A DNA stretch of 45,927 nt from contig DBJE01000014.1 in NCBI GenBank assembly GCA_002297045.1, positions 1 through 45,927 of the forward strand, written 5' to 3'. Positions 18,033 to 26,759 of this stretch are shown here, in pieces. The stretch's first letter is position 1. Each line of letters begins with the position of its first letter. The position numbers and the translations under genes are program-made. The DNA is from Caryophanales bacterium UBA784 (GTDB taxonomy: Bacteria; Bacillota_I; Bacilli_A; RFN20; CAG-288). The notes below the pieces were generated by a model. It had not been told where the DNA came from, ran no database searches, and saw only the letters and a list, made by a program, of their open reading frames with translations.

Positions 18033-18078
18033 ATGCAGCAGGCCGAAACCAGCCTGCTGCATATCTGTTTATTTTTAT
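18033..18078 (+). terminator. Terminator of GH3-2
   Basis: An 11-bp stem ATGCAGCAGGC / GCCTGCTGCAT (18033-18043, 18052-18062) with an 8-nt loop is followed by a T-rich stretch. Confidence 0.8.
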
Positions 18079-18158
18079 TCGTTCCCCATCTTGATTCCTT
18101 TCGTCCCGTTTTTCTGCAGTTTGGCACTGTTTTTTACTATTTATCCCTTTTTCTTACT

Positions 18159-18187
18159 TTGCTTTTCAGTGTAACCGCTTTAAAACG
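18159..18187 (+). promoter_or_regulatory. Promoter region with cre-like operator before the lipoprotein-GH3-3 operon
   Basis: TGTAACCGCTTTAA (18170-18183) matches the cre consensus except one position. It lies just downstream of TTGCTT (18159-18164), a possible -35, and overlaps TAAAAC, a possible -10. Confidence 0.5.
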
Positions 18188-18245
18188 CTAAACTGCGATA
18201 ATTACCTTAGCAGAACACTTTCTGCCGAAAAGGAGAAACCAAACG

Positions 18246-19466
18246 ATGAAAAAAATTGGAAAATCAGCTGTCGCCCTTCTGACCCTGTTTATTCTTGCCG
18301 GCTGTTCAAATAAACCGTCTCTTTCTTCTCCGGATGCATCTTCTAGCGGAGAAATCACGCCCTCCGATGAAAAACCATCTTCCTCCGAGCAAACGAGCAC
18401 TTCCACCTCTTCTTCCGGGAACCAGGAAGTCAAAGAAGATATGGTCTCTGTCGTCTTTAAATACAATTATGATTCGGCTCCTTCGGATGTCACACTTGAG
18501 GAAACGAAAGGCGAGGTCTTTTCTTCCTTCCCCGCGAGGAACAGAGAGGGCTATCTTTTTGCCTATTGGTCCACAGACGAAAGTGGTTCCACGGTCTTCG
18601 ACTTATCTACTGCGGCCACGGACGGAATTGTCCTTTATGCGAACTGGATCGAGGACAAGGATGGTGCAAGTACGGTAACTTTCCACTCCGGCGAGGATGT
18701 GTACCTGACTAGGTCGACAAATGCCGCTAGGGGTAACCGTCTGAAGGCTTTCCCCGGGAAGGCATACAAGAAAGGGTACTATCTGAAGAACTGGTATGAC
18801 TCAGCCGACTATCAGAATCCGGTCACCCAGACAAAGAAATTCACTTCCGATAGCGATGTCTATGCACGATGGTTTGTCGTGGACACCTTTGAGGCCGAAT
18901 ATACCAAACTAGACGGTCTGACTCTTGAAGAAGACAAGAACATCAATAGTTTCGGAGAGAAGATCGGACATGGCTATTCCTCCGATGTGTCGGGAACCGG
19001 ACTTATCTTTAACGGCTCCATTGTGGAGGGGGGATGCTCTAACGACCATTTCATCTGCGACCTCTATTACAACGAAGCCTTTATCCAGTTTGACATCGAG
19101 GCGCAGACGGCAACAACGGATACAATCTTAAAGGCCTCTCTTTCCGCCGAATATTTTGACAGGACCTTCACCAAGGAGAACTGGATTGTCTCCGTCAACG
19201 GAGAAAGCATCGATTATGGGACGATTGTCATCGACAACGTTCCATCCGGACGTGACGTAAAGAGGAAAAAGGCGTTTGCCGAATTCACTCTCTCCACTTC
19301 CCTTTCCCTCAAACAAGGGAAGAACGTCATAAAGCTGATTACCAATAATTCCACGCGGCATGATGCCACTGGAACAAGGGCGGCCGAGGCTCCGAGGATT
19401 GACTGCCTTACCTGTTATTCCGACGCCGGTCTTACCTTTGATGCCCATCTTGACAATCTTCTCTGA
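18246..19466 (+). CDS. Carbohydrate-binding lipoprotein with InlB-type repeats
   Basis: The 406-residue protein has a signal peptide with lipobox LAGC and a Ser/Glu-rich linker (about 22-62). Two Listeria-Bacteroides (Flg_new/InlB B) repeats follow, each ending in a GY-x-W ... YANW or YARW pattern (about 66-135 and 140-213). The C-terminal part (about 215-400) begins EAEYTKLDG and ends near GKNVIKL and APRIDCLTCY, resembling CBM6/CBM35 modules that bind xylan, mannan or galactan. It is the first gene of the operon with the four-helix protein and GH3-3, suggesting a surface substrate-capture subunit for GH3-3 (inference). Confidence 0.8.
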   Translation: MKKIGKSAVALLTLFILAGCSNKPSLSSPDASSSGEITPSDEKPSSSEQTSTSTSSSGNQEVKEDMVSVVFKYNYDSAPSDVTLEETKGEVFSSFPARNREGYLFAYWSTDESGSTVFDLSTAATDGIVLYANWIEDKDGASTVTFHSGEDVYLTRSTNAARGNRLKAFPGKAYKKGYYLKNWYDSADYQNPVTQTKKFTSDSDVYARWFVVDTFEAEYTKLDGLTLEEDKNINSFGEKIGHGYSSDVSGTGLIFNGSIVEGGCSNDHFICDLYYNEAFIQFDIEAQTATTDTILKASLSAEYFDRTFTKENWIVSVNGESIDYGTIVIDNVPSGRDVKRKKAFAEFTLSTSLSLKQGKNVIKLITNNSTRHDATGTRAAEAPRIDCLTCYSDAGLTFDAHLDNLL

Positions 19467-19476
19467 GGAAGAAAAA

Positions 19477-19917
19477 ATGAACTCCATTAGGAAATTTTTG
19501 AAAGCAAGAACAAAGGGATTTCCTGTCATCTTCTTCGGATCTCTTTTTTCTCTTGCCGCCTTGGTTCTCTATGCCGTCACCGGAGTAAATGAGTTTGCCC
19601 CTGACTATGATGTTATCCTTTTTGTCACGACTTCTATTGCCCTTGTCCTTTCCGCCTTTTCCAGGTTCAAGGAATGGAAGCTTATCCGTGAGTTTGCCTA
19701 CCTTTTCGCCCTCTTTAGTTTTGTCTGCTATATCGGCACGCAGGTGAATTATCTTGCCAATCTTCTCGTGGCCATCGACGGTTCCTCTCTCTCAATGGGC
19801 TTTCTTTTCTGTCTCCTTTCCTTCTTCCTTGCCTTCCTAGCTGACCTTATTTCCGTCTTTCTGACAAAGAAGGAAATCAGGGATGAAGTAAAACTTGTCA
19901 CCTCCAAGGAGGATTAG
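19477..19917 (+). CDS. Small four-helix membrane protein paired with GH3-3
   Basis: The 146-residue protein has four predicted transmembrane helices. The start at 19477 follows the lipoprotein stop by 10 bp and gives the same N-terminal KFL... segment as its paralogue at 5638. They share the loop motif IDGSSLS (100-106) before helix 4. It ends 6 bp before the GH3-3 start, and the GH3-3 ribosome binding site lies within its last codons. Function unknown; see the paralogue. Confidence 0.85.
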   Translation: MNSIRKFLKARTKGFPVIFFGSLFSLAALVLYAVTGVNEFAPDYDVILFVTTSIALVLSAFSRFKEWKLIREFAYLFALFSFVCYIGTQVNYLANLLVAIDGSSLSMGFLFCLLSFFLAFLADLISVFLTKKEIRDEVKLVTSKED

Positions 19918-19923
19918 TATCCC

Positions 19924-22818
19924 GTGAAAAAGATTTTTACCCATTCTAAGCTCTACAACATCCTCTTCCTTTCCTGTTCGACTTTCTTTGCCGTTACTCT
20001 GTCTGGAAGAAGTATTGCCAGGGCCAATTCCGGTGCCATCAACAACGCATTAGGCATAACGACAACCAGTAAAGGGAATTCTGCCGATGCCGAGTATTTC
20101 AAGAGAACATATACGGACGAGACAGACGTGAAGGACTATGTCAGCAAGACCGCGGAGGAAGTGGAAGGGGAAGGACTCGTCCTGTTAAAGAACGAGAATG
20201 ATGCACTTCCGCTGACAAAGGGGAGTAAAGTCTCCCTGTTCGGGACCGCTTCGGTCCGCTTCAATTACAATACCTCTGGTTCCTCCTCTACCGATTCAGC
20301 CAAATACGCGACACTTAACGATACGTTGACGAAGGAAGGGTTTGAAGTCAATCCCACGCTAATGGATTTCTATACTAAGGGGGCAGGAAAAGACTACGGA
20401 AGAACCTCTTCCGCTTCTCTTTATACAATCAACGAGGTTCCCTACGAGAAATATGATGCAGACACTCTTTCTTCCGTCGGACAGTATTCCGATGCCGCCA
20501 TTGTGACCTTAGCCCGGGAATCCGGGGAAGGGAAGGATCTTTCCACTAGGGGAAGCGATGGGGAAGACGGATCCTATCTTTCTCTCTCGAACGAGGAACT
20601 TGACCTGCTTAAGGGACTTACGGCAAGGAAGAAAGAAGGGAAGCTGAAGAAGATAGTTGTTCTGCTCAATTCTTCAAACCCACTGGAACAGGATTTCCTT
20701 TATCGGGATGGAATAGAGGTCGACGCCCTCCTTTGGGTAGGGAACGTCGGTTCCTATGGATTAAACGCTGTGGCTAAGGTTCTAAATGGCACCATCAATC
20801 CTAGTGGCAGACTATCCGATACTTTTTGCCGGGATAATTTCTCCTCGCCTGCTAGGGCAAGCTGGGAACTGAACTACAATAAGTCCTTCTCTTCCGGTTA
20901 TACCAACTGGAAGAAAGCAAAACTCAATTCGACAAACCGCTCCTATGGTGTCTATAACGAAGGCGTGTATCTCGGCTATCGGTATTATGAGACAAGATAC
21001 GAGGATACCCTCCTGAACCAAGGAAATCATGGGGAATATGATTACAGCAAGGATGTTGCCTTCCCCTTTGGCTATGGGCTTAGCTACACAAGTTTTGCCT
21101 ACTCTGACTTCCAGGTCATTCCTTCTAGTGACAGGAAGACCTATCAGGTTTCCGTGGATGTGACAAATAGCGGATCGGTCAAGGGTAAGCATGCCGTGGA
21201 GATTTATAGGCAGCGGCCCTATACCGACTATGACCGGGAACACGGAATCGAAAAGCCTTCGATAGAGCTTGCCGGCTTTGCCAAAACCAAAGAACTAGAG
21301 CCCGGGGAAAAGGAAACGATAAAGATCTCCGTCGAAAAGTCGCAGTTTAAGACCTATGATTCGGACGGGTTTAAGACCTATATCTTAGAGGCAGGGGACT
21401 ATTATCTTTCCCTTGGGAGTGATGCCCACCATGCAGTAAACAATATCTTAAGGAGCAAGTCTTCTGTTGATACCTCCAAGAGGATTGGGAGCGGACAGGC
21501 TTCCTTAACCTACAAGATTAATATTGCCAAGACCGATTCGGAAACCTACTCGAAGAGCGAGGAGACGGGGGAGAAAATCACTAACCAGCTCGATCATGCG
21601 GATAGGAACCGGTACGAAGGAAGAGGAGACAATAAAGTAACCTATGTCTCCCGGAAAGACTGGAGTTCGACATGGCCGAAACAGGCAGTCTCCTTTACGG
21701 CAAGCGAGCAGAGGATTAAAGACCTTGCCTCCCATCGTGCTTTGCCAGAGGATGGCACTAGGCCAAGGTATAACGTAAACAAGGAAGGGGAGAAAAAACT
21801 GACTGTCGCTTCCCTGCGGGGAGTCGATTTCTCTTCGCCTTACTGGGATACCCTTCTTGACTCAAGGTCTAAAGAAGAACAGATAAAACTTGTTACTTCT
21901 GGACAGAGGTCGACCGCCACGATTGCCTCCGTCGGTCTTCCGGAAACCATCGATCTTGACGGCCCTACTGCCGTTACGGCGACAAAGACCGACTCCTCCT
22001 TCCCAAGCGAAGGAATCTGGGCATCCTCTTTTAATCTTGACCTTATCAAAAAGGTCGGAGACGCCTTTGCCGAAGACATCATCCTTTCCGGTACCCATGG
22101 CATCTATGCTCCTGGCGTAAATCTTCACCGCACTCCCTTTATCGGCCGGAGCAATGAATATTTCTCTGAGGATCCTCTTCTTACCGGCCTTGCCGCAGCC
22201 TATGAGATCCAGGGACTGCAGGGGAAAGGAATCATCACCCATCTGAAGCATTTTGCCTTCAATGAATGTGAAACGGAACGGAACGGGATTGGAATCTGGC
22301 TGAACGAGCAGGAAGCACGCGAACTTCTTCTTCTCCCCTTTGAAATCGCGGTCACCAAAGGAGATACCGGTGCCATAAGGACTTCCTTCAACCGTTCTGG
22401 ATGTCTTTGGACAGGAGCGGACAAGAACCTGTCCATCAACATCCTGCAGAAGGAATGGGGCTTTAAAGGCTATTCCATCACCGATAGGGCCGTCTCCAAC
22501 GGCGGTACCTACAGGGTATATGACGACGGCTATAGGGGAGGAACGAACCTTTTCAGGGGAAGCGCAAACGATCTAAAGGACTATAAGGACAATGCCGCCT
22601 TCTGTGAGAGGATTCGGGATTCTGCCAAGCGTATCCTCTATACGATTGCCAACAAGTCCTATGCAAGGAATGGAATCAAGGGGGACAGCGTCATTAAGGA
22701 AATCACCCCTTGGTGGGAGATTACCCTGAATTGCCTAGTGTCTGTCTTCGGTGTTCTCTCTGCGGGATGCCTAGCTAGGTATCTGACGGCGCTTGTACTA
22801 AAAAAGAAGGAGAATTAA
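19924..22818 (+). CDS. Membrane-anchored GH3 glycosidase, domain-swapped (GH3-3)
   Basis: The start is GTG at 19924, with AGGAGG inside the previous gene. The 964-residue protein has an N-terminal hydrophobic signal/anchor (about 10-30) and a C-terminal transmembrane helix (about 930-955) ending KKKEN. The order is GH3-C, fibronectin-III-like, GH3-N. Barrel motifs are DLDGP, GRSNEYFSEDP, LKHFAFNECETERNG and the presumed nucleophile D854 in ITDRA. The residue after the nucleophile is Arg rather than Trp, and NDQE has become NECE, so its specificity may differ from GH3-1. A strong terminator follows. Confidence 0.9.
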   Translation: MKKIFTHSKLYNILFLSCSTFFAVTLSGRSIARANSGAINNALGITTTSKGNSADAEYFKRTYTDETDVKDYVSKTAEEVEGEGLVLLKNENDALPLTKGSKVSLFGTASVRFNYNTSGSSSTDSAKYATLNDTLTKEGFEVNPTLMDFYTKGAGKDYGRTSSASLYTINEVPYEKYDADTLSSVGQYSDAAIVTLARESGEGKDLSTRGSDGEDGSYLSLSNEELDLLKGLTARKKEGKLKKIVVLLNSSNPLEQDFLYRDGIEVDALLWVGNVGSYGLNAVAKVLNGTINPSGRLSDTFCRDNFSSPARASWELNYNKSFSSGYTNWKKAKLNSTNRSYGVYNEGVYLGYRYYETRYEDTLLNQGNHGEYDYSKDVAFPFGYGLSYTSFAYSDFQVIPSSDRKTYQVSVDVTNSGSVKGKHAVEIYRQRPYTDYDREHGIEKPSIELAGFAKTKELEPGEKETIKISVEKSQFKTYDSDGFKTYILEAGDYYLSLGSDAHHAVNNILRSKSSVDTSKRIGSGQASLTYKINIAKTDSETYSKSEETGEKITNQLDHADRNRYEGRGDNKVTYVSRKDWSSTWPKQAVSFTASEQRIKDLASHRALPEDGTRPRYNVNKEGEKKLTVASLRGVDFSSPYWDTLLDSRSKEEQIKLVTSGQRSTATIASVGLPETIDLDGPTAVTATKTDSSFPSEGIWASSFNLDLIKKVGDAFAEDIILSGTHGIYAPGVNLHRTPFIGRSNEYFSEDPLLTGLAAAYEIQGLQGKGIITHLKHFAFNECETERNGIGIWLNEQEARELLLLPFEIAVTKGDTGAIRTSFNRSGCLWTGADKNLSINILQKEWGFKGYSITDRAVSNGGTYRVYDDGYRGGTNLFRGSANDLKDYKDNAAFCERIRDSAKRILYTIANKSYARNGIKGDSVIKEITPWWEITLNCLVSVFGVLSAGCLARYLTALVLKKKEN

Positions 22819-22830
22819 TTTCTTCTTAAC

Positions 22831-22858
22831 GGCTACGGGAAGCCCCCGTAGCCTTTTT
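22831..22858 (+). terminator. Terminator of the GH3-3 operon
   Basis: A 9-bp stem GGCTACGGG / CCCGTAGCC is followed by TTTTT. Confidence 0.87.
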
Positions 22859-22884
22859 GCATGCTTAATAAAGAAAAAAATAAT

Positions 22885-22933
22885 TTGGACACAATGTCTA
22901 TATAATGTCCGAAAAGTAGAAATAACCGCTATT
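22885..22933 (+). promoter_or_regulatory. Regulatory region of the collagen-like lipoprotein gene
   Basis: Direct repeats AATGTC (22893-22898 and 22904-22909) are 11 bp apart and overlap a perfect TATAAT (22901-22906). GGACA/TGTCC arms at 22888 and 22906 also form an inverted repeat. The half-palindrome AATAACCGCTATT lies at 22921-22933. No matching -35 is seen for this TATAAT, and another TATAAT lies at 22996-23001. Confidence 0.4.
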
Positions 22934-23024
22934 TTTTCAGAAAATGTTGGGCAAAAACTGATTTTTTGTACTAGAAACACAGGGGAAGACTTCCTTATAA
23001 TTGAACCACAAAGGAGCATTGATT

Positions 23025-25670
23025 ATGAAATGCAAAAAGTCGAAAGTCTTCCTGCTTTCCCTTCTTTCGGTTGTTTCCCTTTCTTTGGGAGGGTGCAAGA
23101 ACTCTGATTCCACGGATAAGAAGTACCAGAGGTTTCTTAAGGCCCAGGAAGCCGGATACTCTGGTACTTATGAAGAGTGGCTGCTTTCCATCAAAGGAGA
23201 GAAAGGCGAAGACGGAAAGGACGGCACTGACGGAAAAGACGGAACTGACGGAAAAGACGGAAAAGATGGTGCAACTTGGCTGACTGGAAGCGGAAAACCA
23301 GACGAGAGCAAAGGCAATGTCGGGGACTTCTATCTGGATACGGCAACTTTCACCCTTTATCAGAAGGAAGACAAGGGCTGGGTTTCTCTTGGCTCGATAA
23401 AAGGAAAAGACGGAGAAAAAGGGGAAACCGGTTCTAAAGGAGAGCCGGGAAGTAAGGGTGATAACGGCGCTGATGGAAAGGATGGTCAGGACGGCAAAGA
23501 TGGTGCTGATGGAAAGGACGGCGTCGGAATCTCATCCATAACGAGCGAATATTTCTACAAGGATGGTAAGCTCTGCCTGAAGATAACCTATTATCTGACG
23601 AACGGAGAAAAAGTAGAAACCGTTGTCGAAGTCCCGAAAAAGGCAATTGGTGCCGATCTTGATACAACAGAGATTGCCATGATCAAAGAAGGGGAGAAAA
23701 AGCCCGACATCTATCTTAATGTCCACTACGAGGACACAACACACGAGCGAATCAAACTCACTGATGAAAGGATAGTGGATGGGAAAATCGATTTTACTAA
23801 GGAAGGCTACTACAATATTAAGGTTTCCTTCAGCGGATATCAGGGAGACTTCCGAATCCGTGTCTATGACCCAGATAATGTCTCTGTTACCAATGTGTAC
23901 CTGCATGAGAGCAATATACTTTTTGTAAAGAACGATGATGGTACGTATACCTATGGAAGGCCTAATCTGAGACTCTCTATTGAGTATGATGTTTCTCTCT
24001 ATAATGAAACGATTGACATTGACCTAAGCGAGCTGATTGACAAGGACAAACTCGATAAGCTCTCTGAGGGTGAGCAGCAGATCCAATTGGAGTATCAGGG
24101 CTTCCAATTTACTATCGCTGGCTATATAGTAAATTCCTCTGCTCTGGATGCTTCTATTTGCATATGGCGAATCTATCACGATAGTGATAGTGATATAACC
24201 TGCTTTACCGGCGAAGAACCTCTGTTTGTCGGCCATTACCTGTCTCTGAACTATAACGGCTATTATTTGGAAAAGGAGATTGACACTAGTAGGATAAATG
24301 GATTTGATTCTTCCCATGCGTCTGAAAGGACGCCCTATCCATTGACCTATTTGGGAATGACGACTGGAGTAACCATTGACATCGGTGTTTATGACAAATC
24401 GGGATGGACATTAGAATACATTTATGTTAGGCAACAATACTTCCCTCTTGGAACAGTTAAAGAAGATATTCTGGTTCAATGCGAATATTACCAGAAAACA
24501 GAAGGAAGAAGGTTAAGAAGGAAGAAAAGACTGTCAGATGTGTATTCGGGTGAGATTGACCTGTCGACAAAAGGACAAAAGGAAATCAAACTCGCATTGG
24601 ACGGAGGTGGAACAGTCCTGGTTAACTTTACTATCTACGATCCAGAAAATCCGGAACCGATGAACATATATTCTTCCACGCCCTATTATGATGTCAATCA
24701 TTACCTAGAGTGTCCGATAGTCATCCGCTTTGACGATGAACATTCGGAAGAAGCTACACTTGGTGACCTCACCGATCTGCAGATTGATCTGACAAAGCTC
24801 GGCGAGACACAGAGAGTCAAAGGAAAATATAAAGGAAAAGAGATTGAATTCTCCTTGGAACTCTATGATCCAGAAGTGAATAAGATTCGGCGGATTTCGC
24901 TTAGCGGAGGCCGTTCTTATGGGGCTAAGGTAGGGGATAGCATCGAGTCAGTCATCAGCAAAATAACCTCGGCCGATAATAAACTCTATGTCGAATATTA
25001 CGGAAAGTCCGCTTCGGTCTCCATAACAAAAGATAGGCTCGATTACTCCAAGGTCGATATGAACAAGGTAGGAACCTATACCATATATATCGAATTTGAG
25101 GGAGAAAAAATCGATTTGGATTTGATAGTATCCCCCTCCGATGAGAAACTTGCCCAAGAGCATCAGGAATATACTGGGTTTTTCATGGGACGAGAGGGGA
25201 CGATTTCTTTGTACAAAGACGAAACGAGCAAGAAACCCGACCTTTTCTCCCTTCTCTTTAACGGAGCAAGCAATGCCTTCTATACCGAAGAGGTAGAGGA
25301 AGTAAACGGCGGTCTGTCCTTTAGGAGGTACGATACCGCCTATTATGTGACAGTTGATACGGCCAAGAAGGCTTTCGAAAGCAAATACGACTTTTCCGCA
25401 AATCTCGGCGCTACAAGGAAAAAGGAATATACCCTTGATGCAACCGAAATGAACGGAGAGGATTCCACCTATACAGGAAGCCTGAAACTTTTCTCTGATT
25501 CCGAGGGGTACAACTATGCCTACAGGAAAGTGACGATGACGTATCAGAGTCAGTCGATGGATAGGGATTTATCCTGGAAATACTCGGAAATCAAGGACGG
25601 TAAGCTTTATTATTCCGGCGAAAGCTATTTGGCTTTAGATGACACGAATTCCACCTTTACCATTCAATAA
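23025..25670 (+). CDS. Collagen-like surface lipoprotein with repeated Ig-like domains
   Basis: The start at 23025 (AAGGAG 8 nt upstream) gives 881 residues. A signal peptide ends in lipobox LGGC (lipid Cys24). A Firmicutes motif EAGYSGTYEEWL precedes two collagen-like Gly-X-Y blocks (58-82 and 127-166), separated by a small domain with a GDFYLDTATFTLY segment. The rest holds at least four diverged Ig-like repeats ending in YDPDN, YDPEN, YDPEV and SPSDE, then a beta-rich C-terminal domain of about 150 residues. It probably forms a fibre-like extension binding host or plant surfaces (inference). It has its own regulatory region and terminator. Confidence 0.85.
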   Translation: MKCKKSKVFLLSLLSVVSLSLGGCKNSDSTDKKYQRFLKAQEAGYSGTYEEWLLSIKGEKGEDGKDGTDGKDGTDGKDGKDGATWLTGSGKPDESKGNVGDFYLDTATFTLYQKEDKGWVSLGSIKGKDGEKGETGSKGEPGSKGDNGADGKDGQDGKDGADGKDGVGISSITSEYFYKDGKLCLKITYYLTNGEKVETVVEVPKKAIGADLDTTEIAMIKEGEKKPDIYLNVHYEDTTHERIKLTDERIVDGKIDFTKEGYYNIKVSFSGYQGDFRIRVYDPDNVSVTNVYLHESNILFVKNDDGTYTYGRPNLRLSIEYDVSLYNETIDIDLSELIDKDKLDKLSEGEQQIQLEYQGFQFTIAGYIVNSSALDASICIWRIYHDSDSDITCFTGEEPLFVGHYLSLNYNGYYLEKEIDTSRINGFDSSHASERTPYPLTYLGMTTGVTIDIGVYDKSGWTLEYIYVRQQYFPLGTVKEDILVQCEYYQKTEGRRLRRKKRLSDVYSGEIDLSTKGQKEIKLALDGGGTVLVNFTIYDPENPEPMNIYSSTPYYDVNHYLECPIVIRFDDEHSEEATLGDLTDLQIDLTKLGETQRVKGKYKGKEIEFSLELYDPEVNKIRRISLSGGRSYGAKVGDSIESVISKITSADNKLYVEYYGKSASVSITKDRLDYSKVDMNKVGTYTIYIEFEGEKIDLDLIVSPSDEKLAQEHQEYTGFFMGREGTISLYKDETSKKPDLFSLLFNGASNAFYTEEVEEVNGGLSFRRYDTAYYVTVDTAKKAFESKYDFSANLGATRKKEYTLDATEMNGEDSTYTGSLKLFSDSEGYNYAYRKVTMTYQSQSMDRDLSWKYSEIKDGKLYYSGESYLALDDTNSTFTIQ
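23196..23270 (+). repeat. Tandem repeats encoding collagen-like Gly-X-Y block
   Basis: Near-identical units containing GACGGAACTGACGGAAAA are repeated. They encode GTDGKD triplets and are prone to copy-number change. Confidence 0.6.
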
Positions 25671-25680
25671 AGAAGAGTAG

Positions 25681-25711
25681 AGGACTGCCCGGCACCCGGG
25701 CAGTCCTTTTT
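25681..25711 (+). terminator. Terminator of the collagen-like lipoprotein gene
   Basis: A 12-bp GC-rich stem AGGACTGCCCGG / CCGGGCAGTCCT with a 3-nt loop is followed by TTTTT. Confidence 0.92.
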
Positions 25712-25890
25712 CAGGAAAAAGCCAAGATGAAGATCCTGGCTTGAAGTGACAGAAAGGAGAAGAAAACGGAGTCAATCCGCATATGATGTGAAGAACTAGT
25801 CTAAGCAGAAAGAATAGATTTCCTCCGATTTTATCCGGTTTTTTTCGGCTATAAGATTCATCCAAAAAGTGAGGTTTACTAAAAGTTCGA

Positions 25891-26066
25891 TTGAAAGGAA
25901 AGGCTGTTGTCATCACCGGTGCCGGCTCTGGTCTTGGCAAGCAGAGGGCCGAAGAGTTTTGCTAAGCATTATGCAAACCATGTGCTGCCGGCAAGAAGAG
26001 CAGAATGACTTGAGGAAACAGCCGAGAAGTACAAGAAGGAGTATGGTGTCAATGTCCTTCCAATCG
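25891..26066 (+). pseudogene. Short-chain dehydrogenase fragment
   Basis: TTG at 25891 opens LKGKAVVITGAGSGLGKQ, the Rossmann TGxxxGxG motif of short-chain dehydrogenases. One extra base near 25964 breaks the frame. In the other frame it continues EFAKHYANHVLPARRAE, then a TGA in place of an Arg codon, then LEETAEKYKKEYGVNVLPIE. Homology stops there and transposase sequence begins. The gene is therefore truncated after about 58 codons, with one frameshift and one nonsense change. The functional enzyme would be NAD(P)-dependent, with unknown substrate. Confidence 0.75.
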
Positions 26067-26652
26067 AATGCTGCCCACTCTGCGGAGGAACCCATTTCAA
26101 GAAATCAGGCTGTTATAGAAACGGGGCGGGAAGCGTTGCAGAGGGCTTTCGCGGAACAGAATCTGTGTGGAGACCTTAACGGATGGGCCCAATGTCTTCC
26201 TTTCTCTCTAGGGAAAGGCGAAGCCGTCACGTGCCGGAATCCTAAAGGCATTCCAAGGGCACATAGGCCGCGACTCTTTGCTTGTCCATGACGGAGAGAA
26301 CAGCCAAAGGGCTCTGACGGAGGCCTTCTGGCTAAGAGAAGAAGTGCACACAACGAAAGAGACAAGAAACCTTTCGGACCGTGAAAATCCGGGGGAGCTG
26401 ATACAAACAGTCCACCGGAACCTGGAGAGATTCATGGGACAGCATCCTGCATATAGCAAAGATGGTCTTCAGGACTGGCCCAGCCTTTTCCGGTTCATCT
26501 ACGCAAACCGCGGGATTAAGATGGATGAGAAAGTGAAGAAATTTCTTCGGATGGCAATTCTGACGCAAAAAGTGATCAGATTTTGGAAGGCCTTCGCTAA
26601 AAAAGCCTGTAAATAAAGGATTTATCAGGTCACTTGTGCAAACCAAGATTCT
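26065..26652 (+). pseudogene. Decayed IS1595-like transposase and element end
   Basis: A zinc-ribbon start (CCPLCGGTHFKKSGCYRNG) is fused directly to the dehydrogenase fragment. After a frameshift, the second frame gives a long C-terminal part (26278-26616) with VHDGENSQRAL and the pattern NLERFMGQHPA...LQDWPSLFRFIYAN, typical of IS1595-group transposases ending in a single-stranded-like LQDW motif. Stops and frameshifts between the two show it is inactive. The 26627-26652 segment is repeated at 429-456 and is probably the element's end. Confidence 0.7.
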
Positions 26653-26759
26653 TTAATTTATTTTCCTATTTAAAAAGGCTTTTATCCCGTCTTATAAAAC
26701 TACAAAAAATTACGCTTCCTATTGAGGAAAAGAAATTGGCAAAATTGGCAAATTGTTGT

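Noticed and set aside
23196..23570. Possible CRISPR array because of regular repeats
   Set aside because: The repeats are in-frame Gly-X-Y codons of a lipoprotein gene without spacers.
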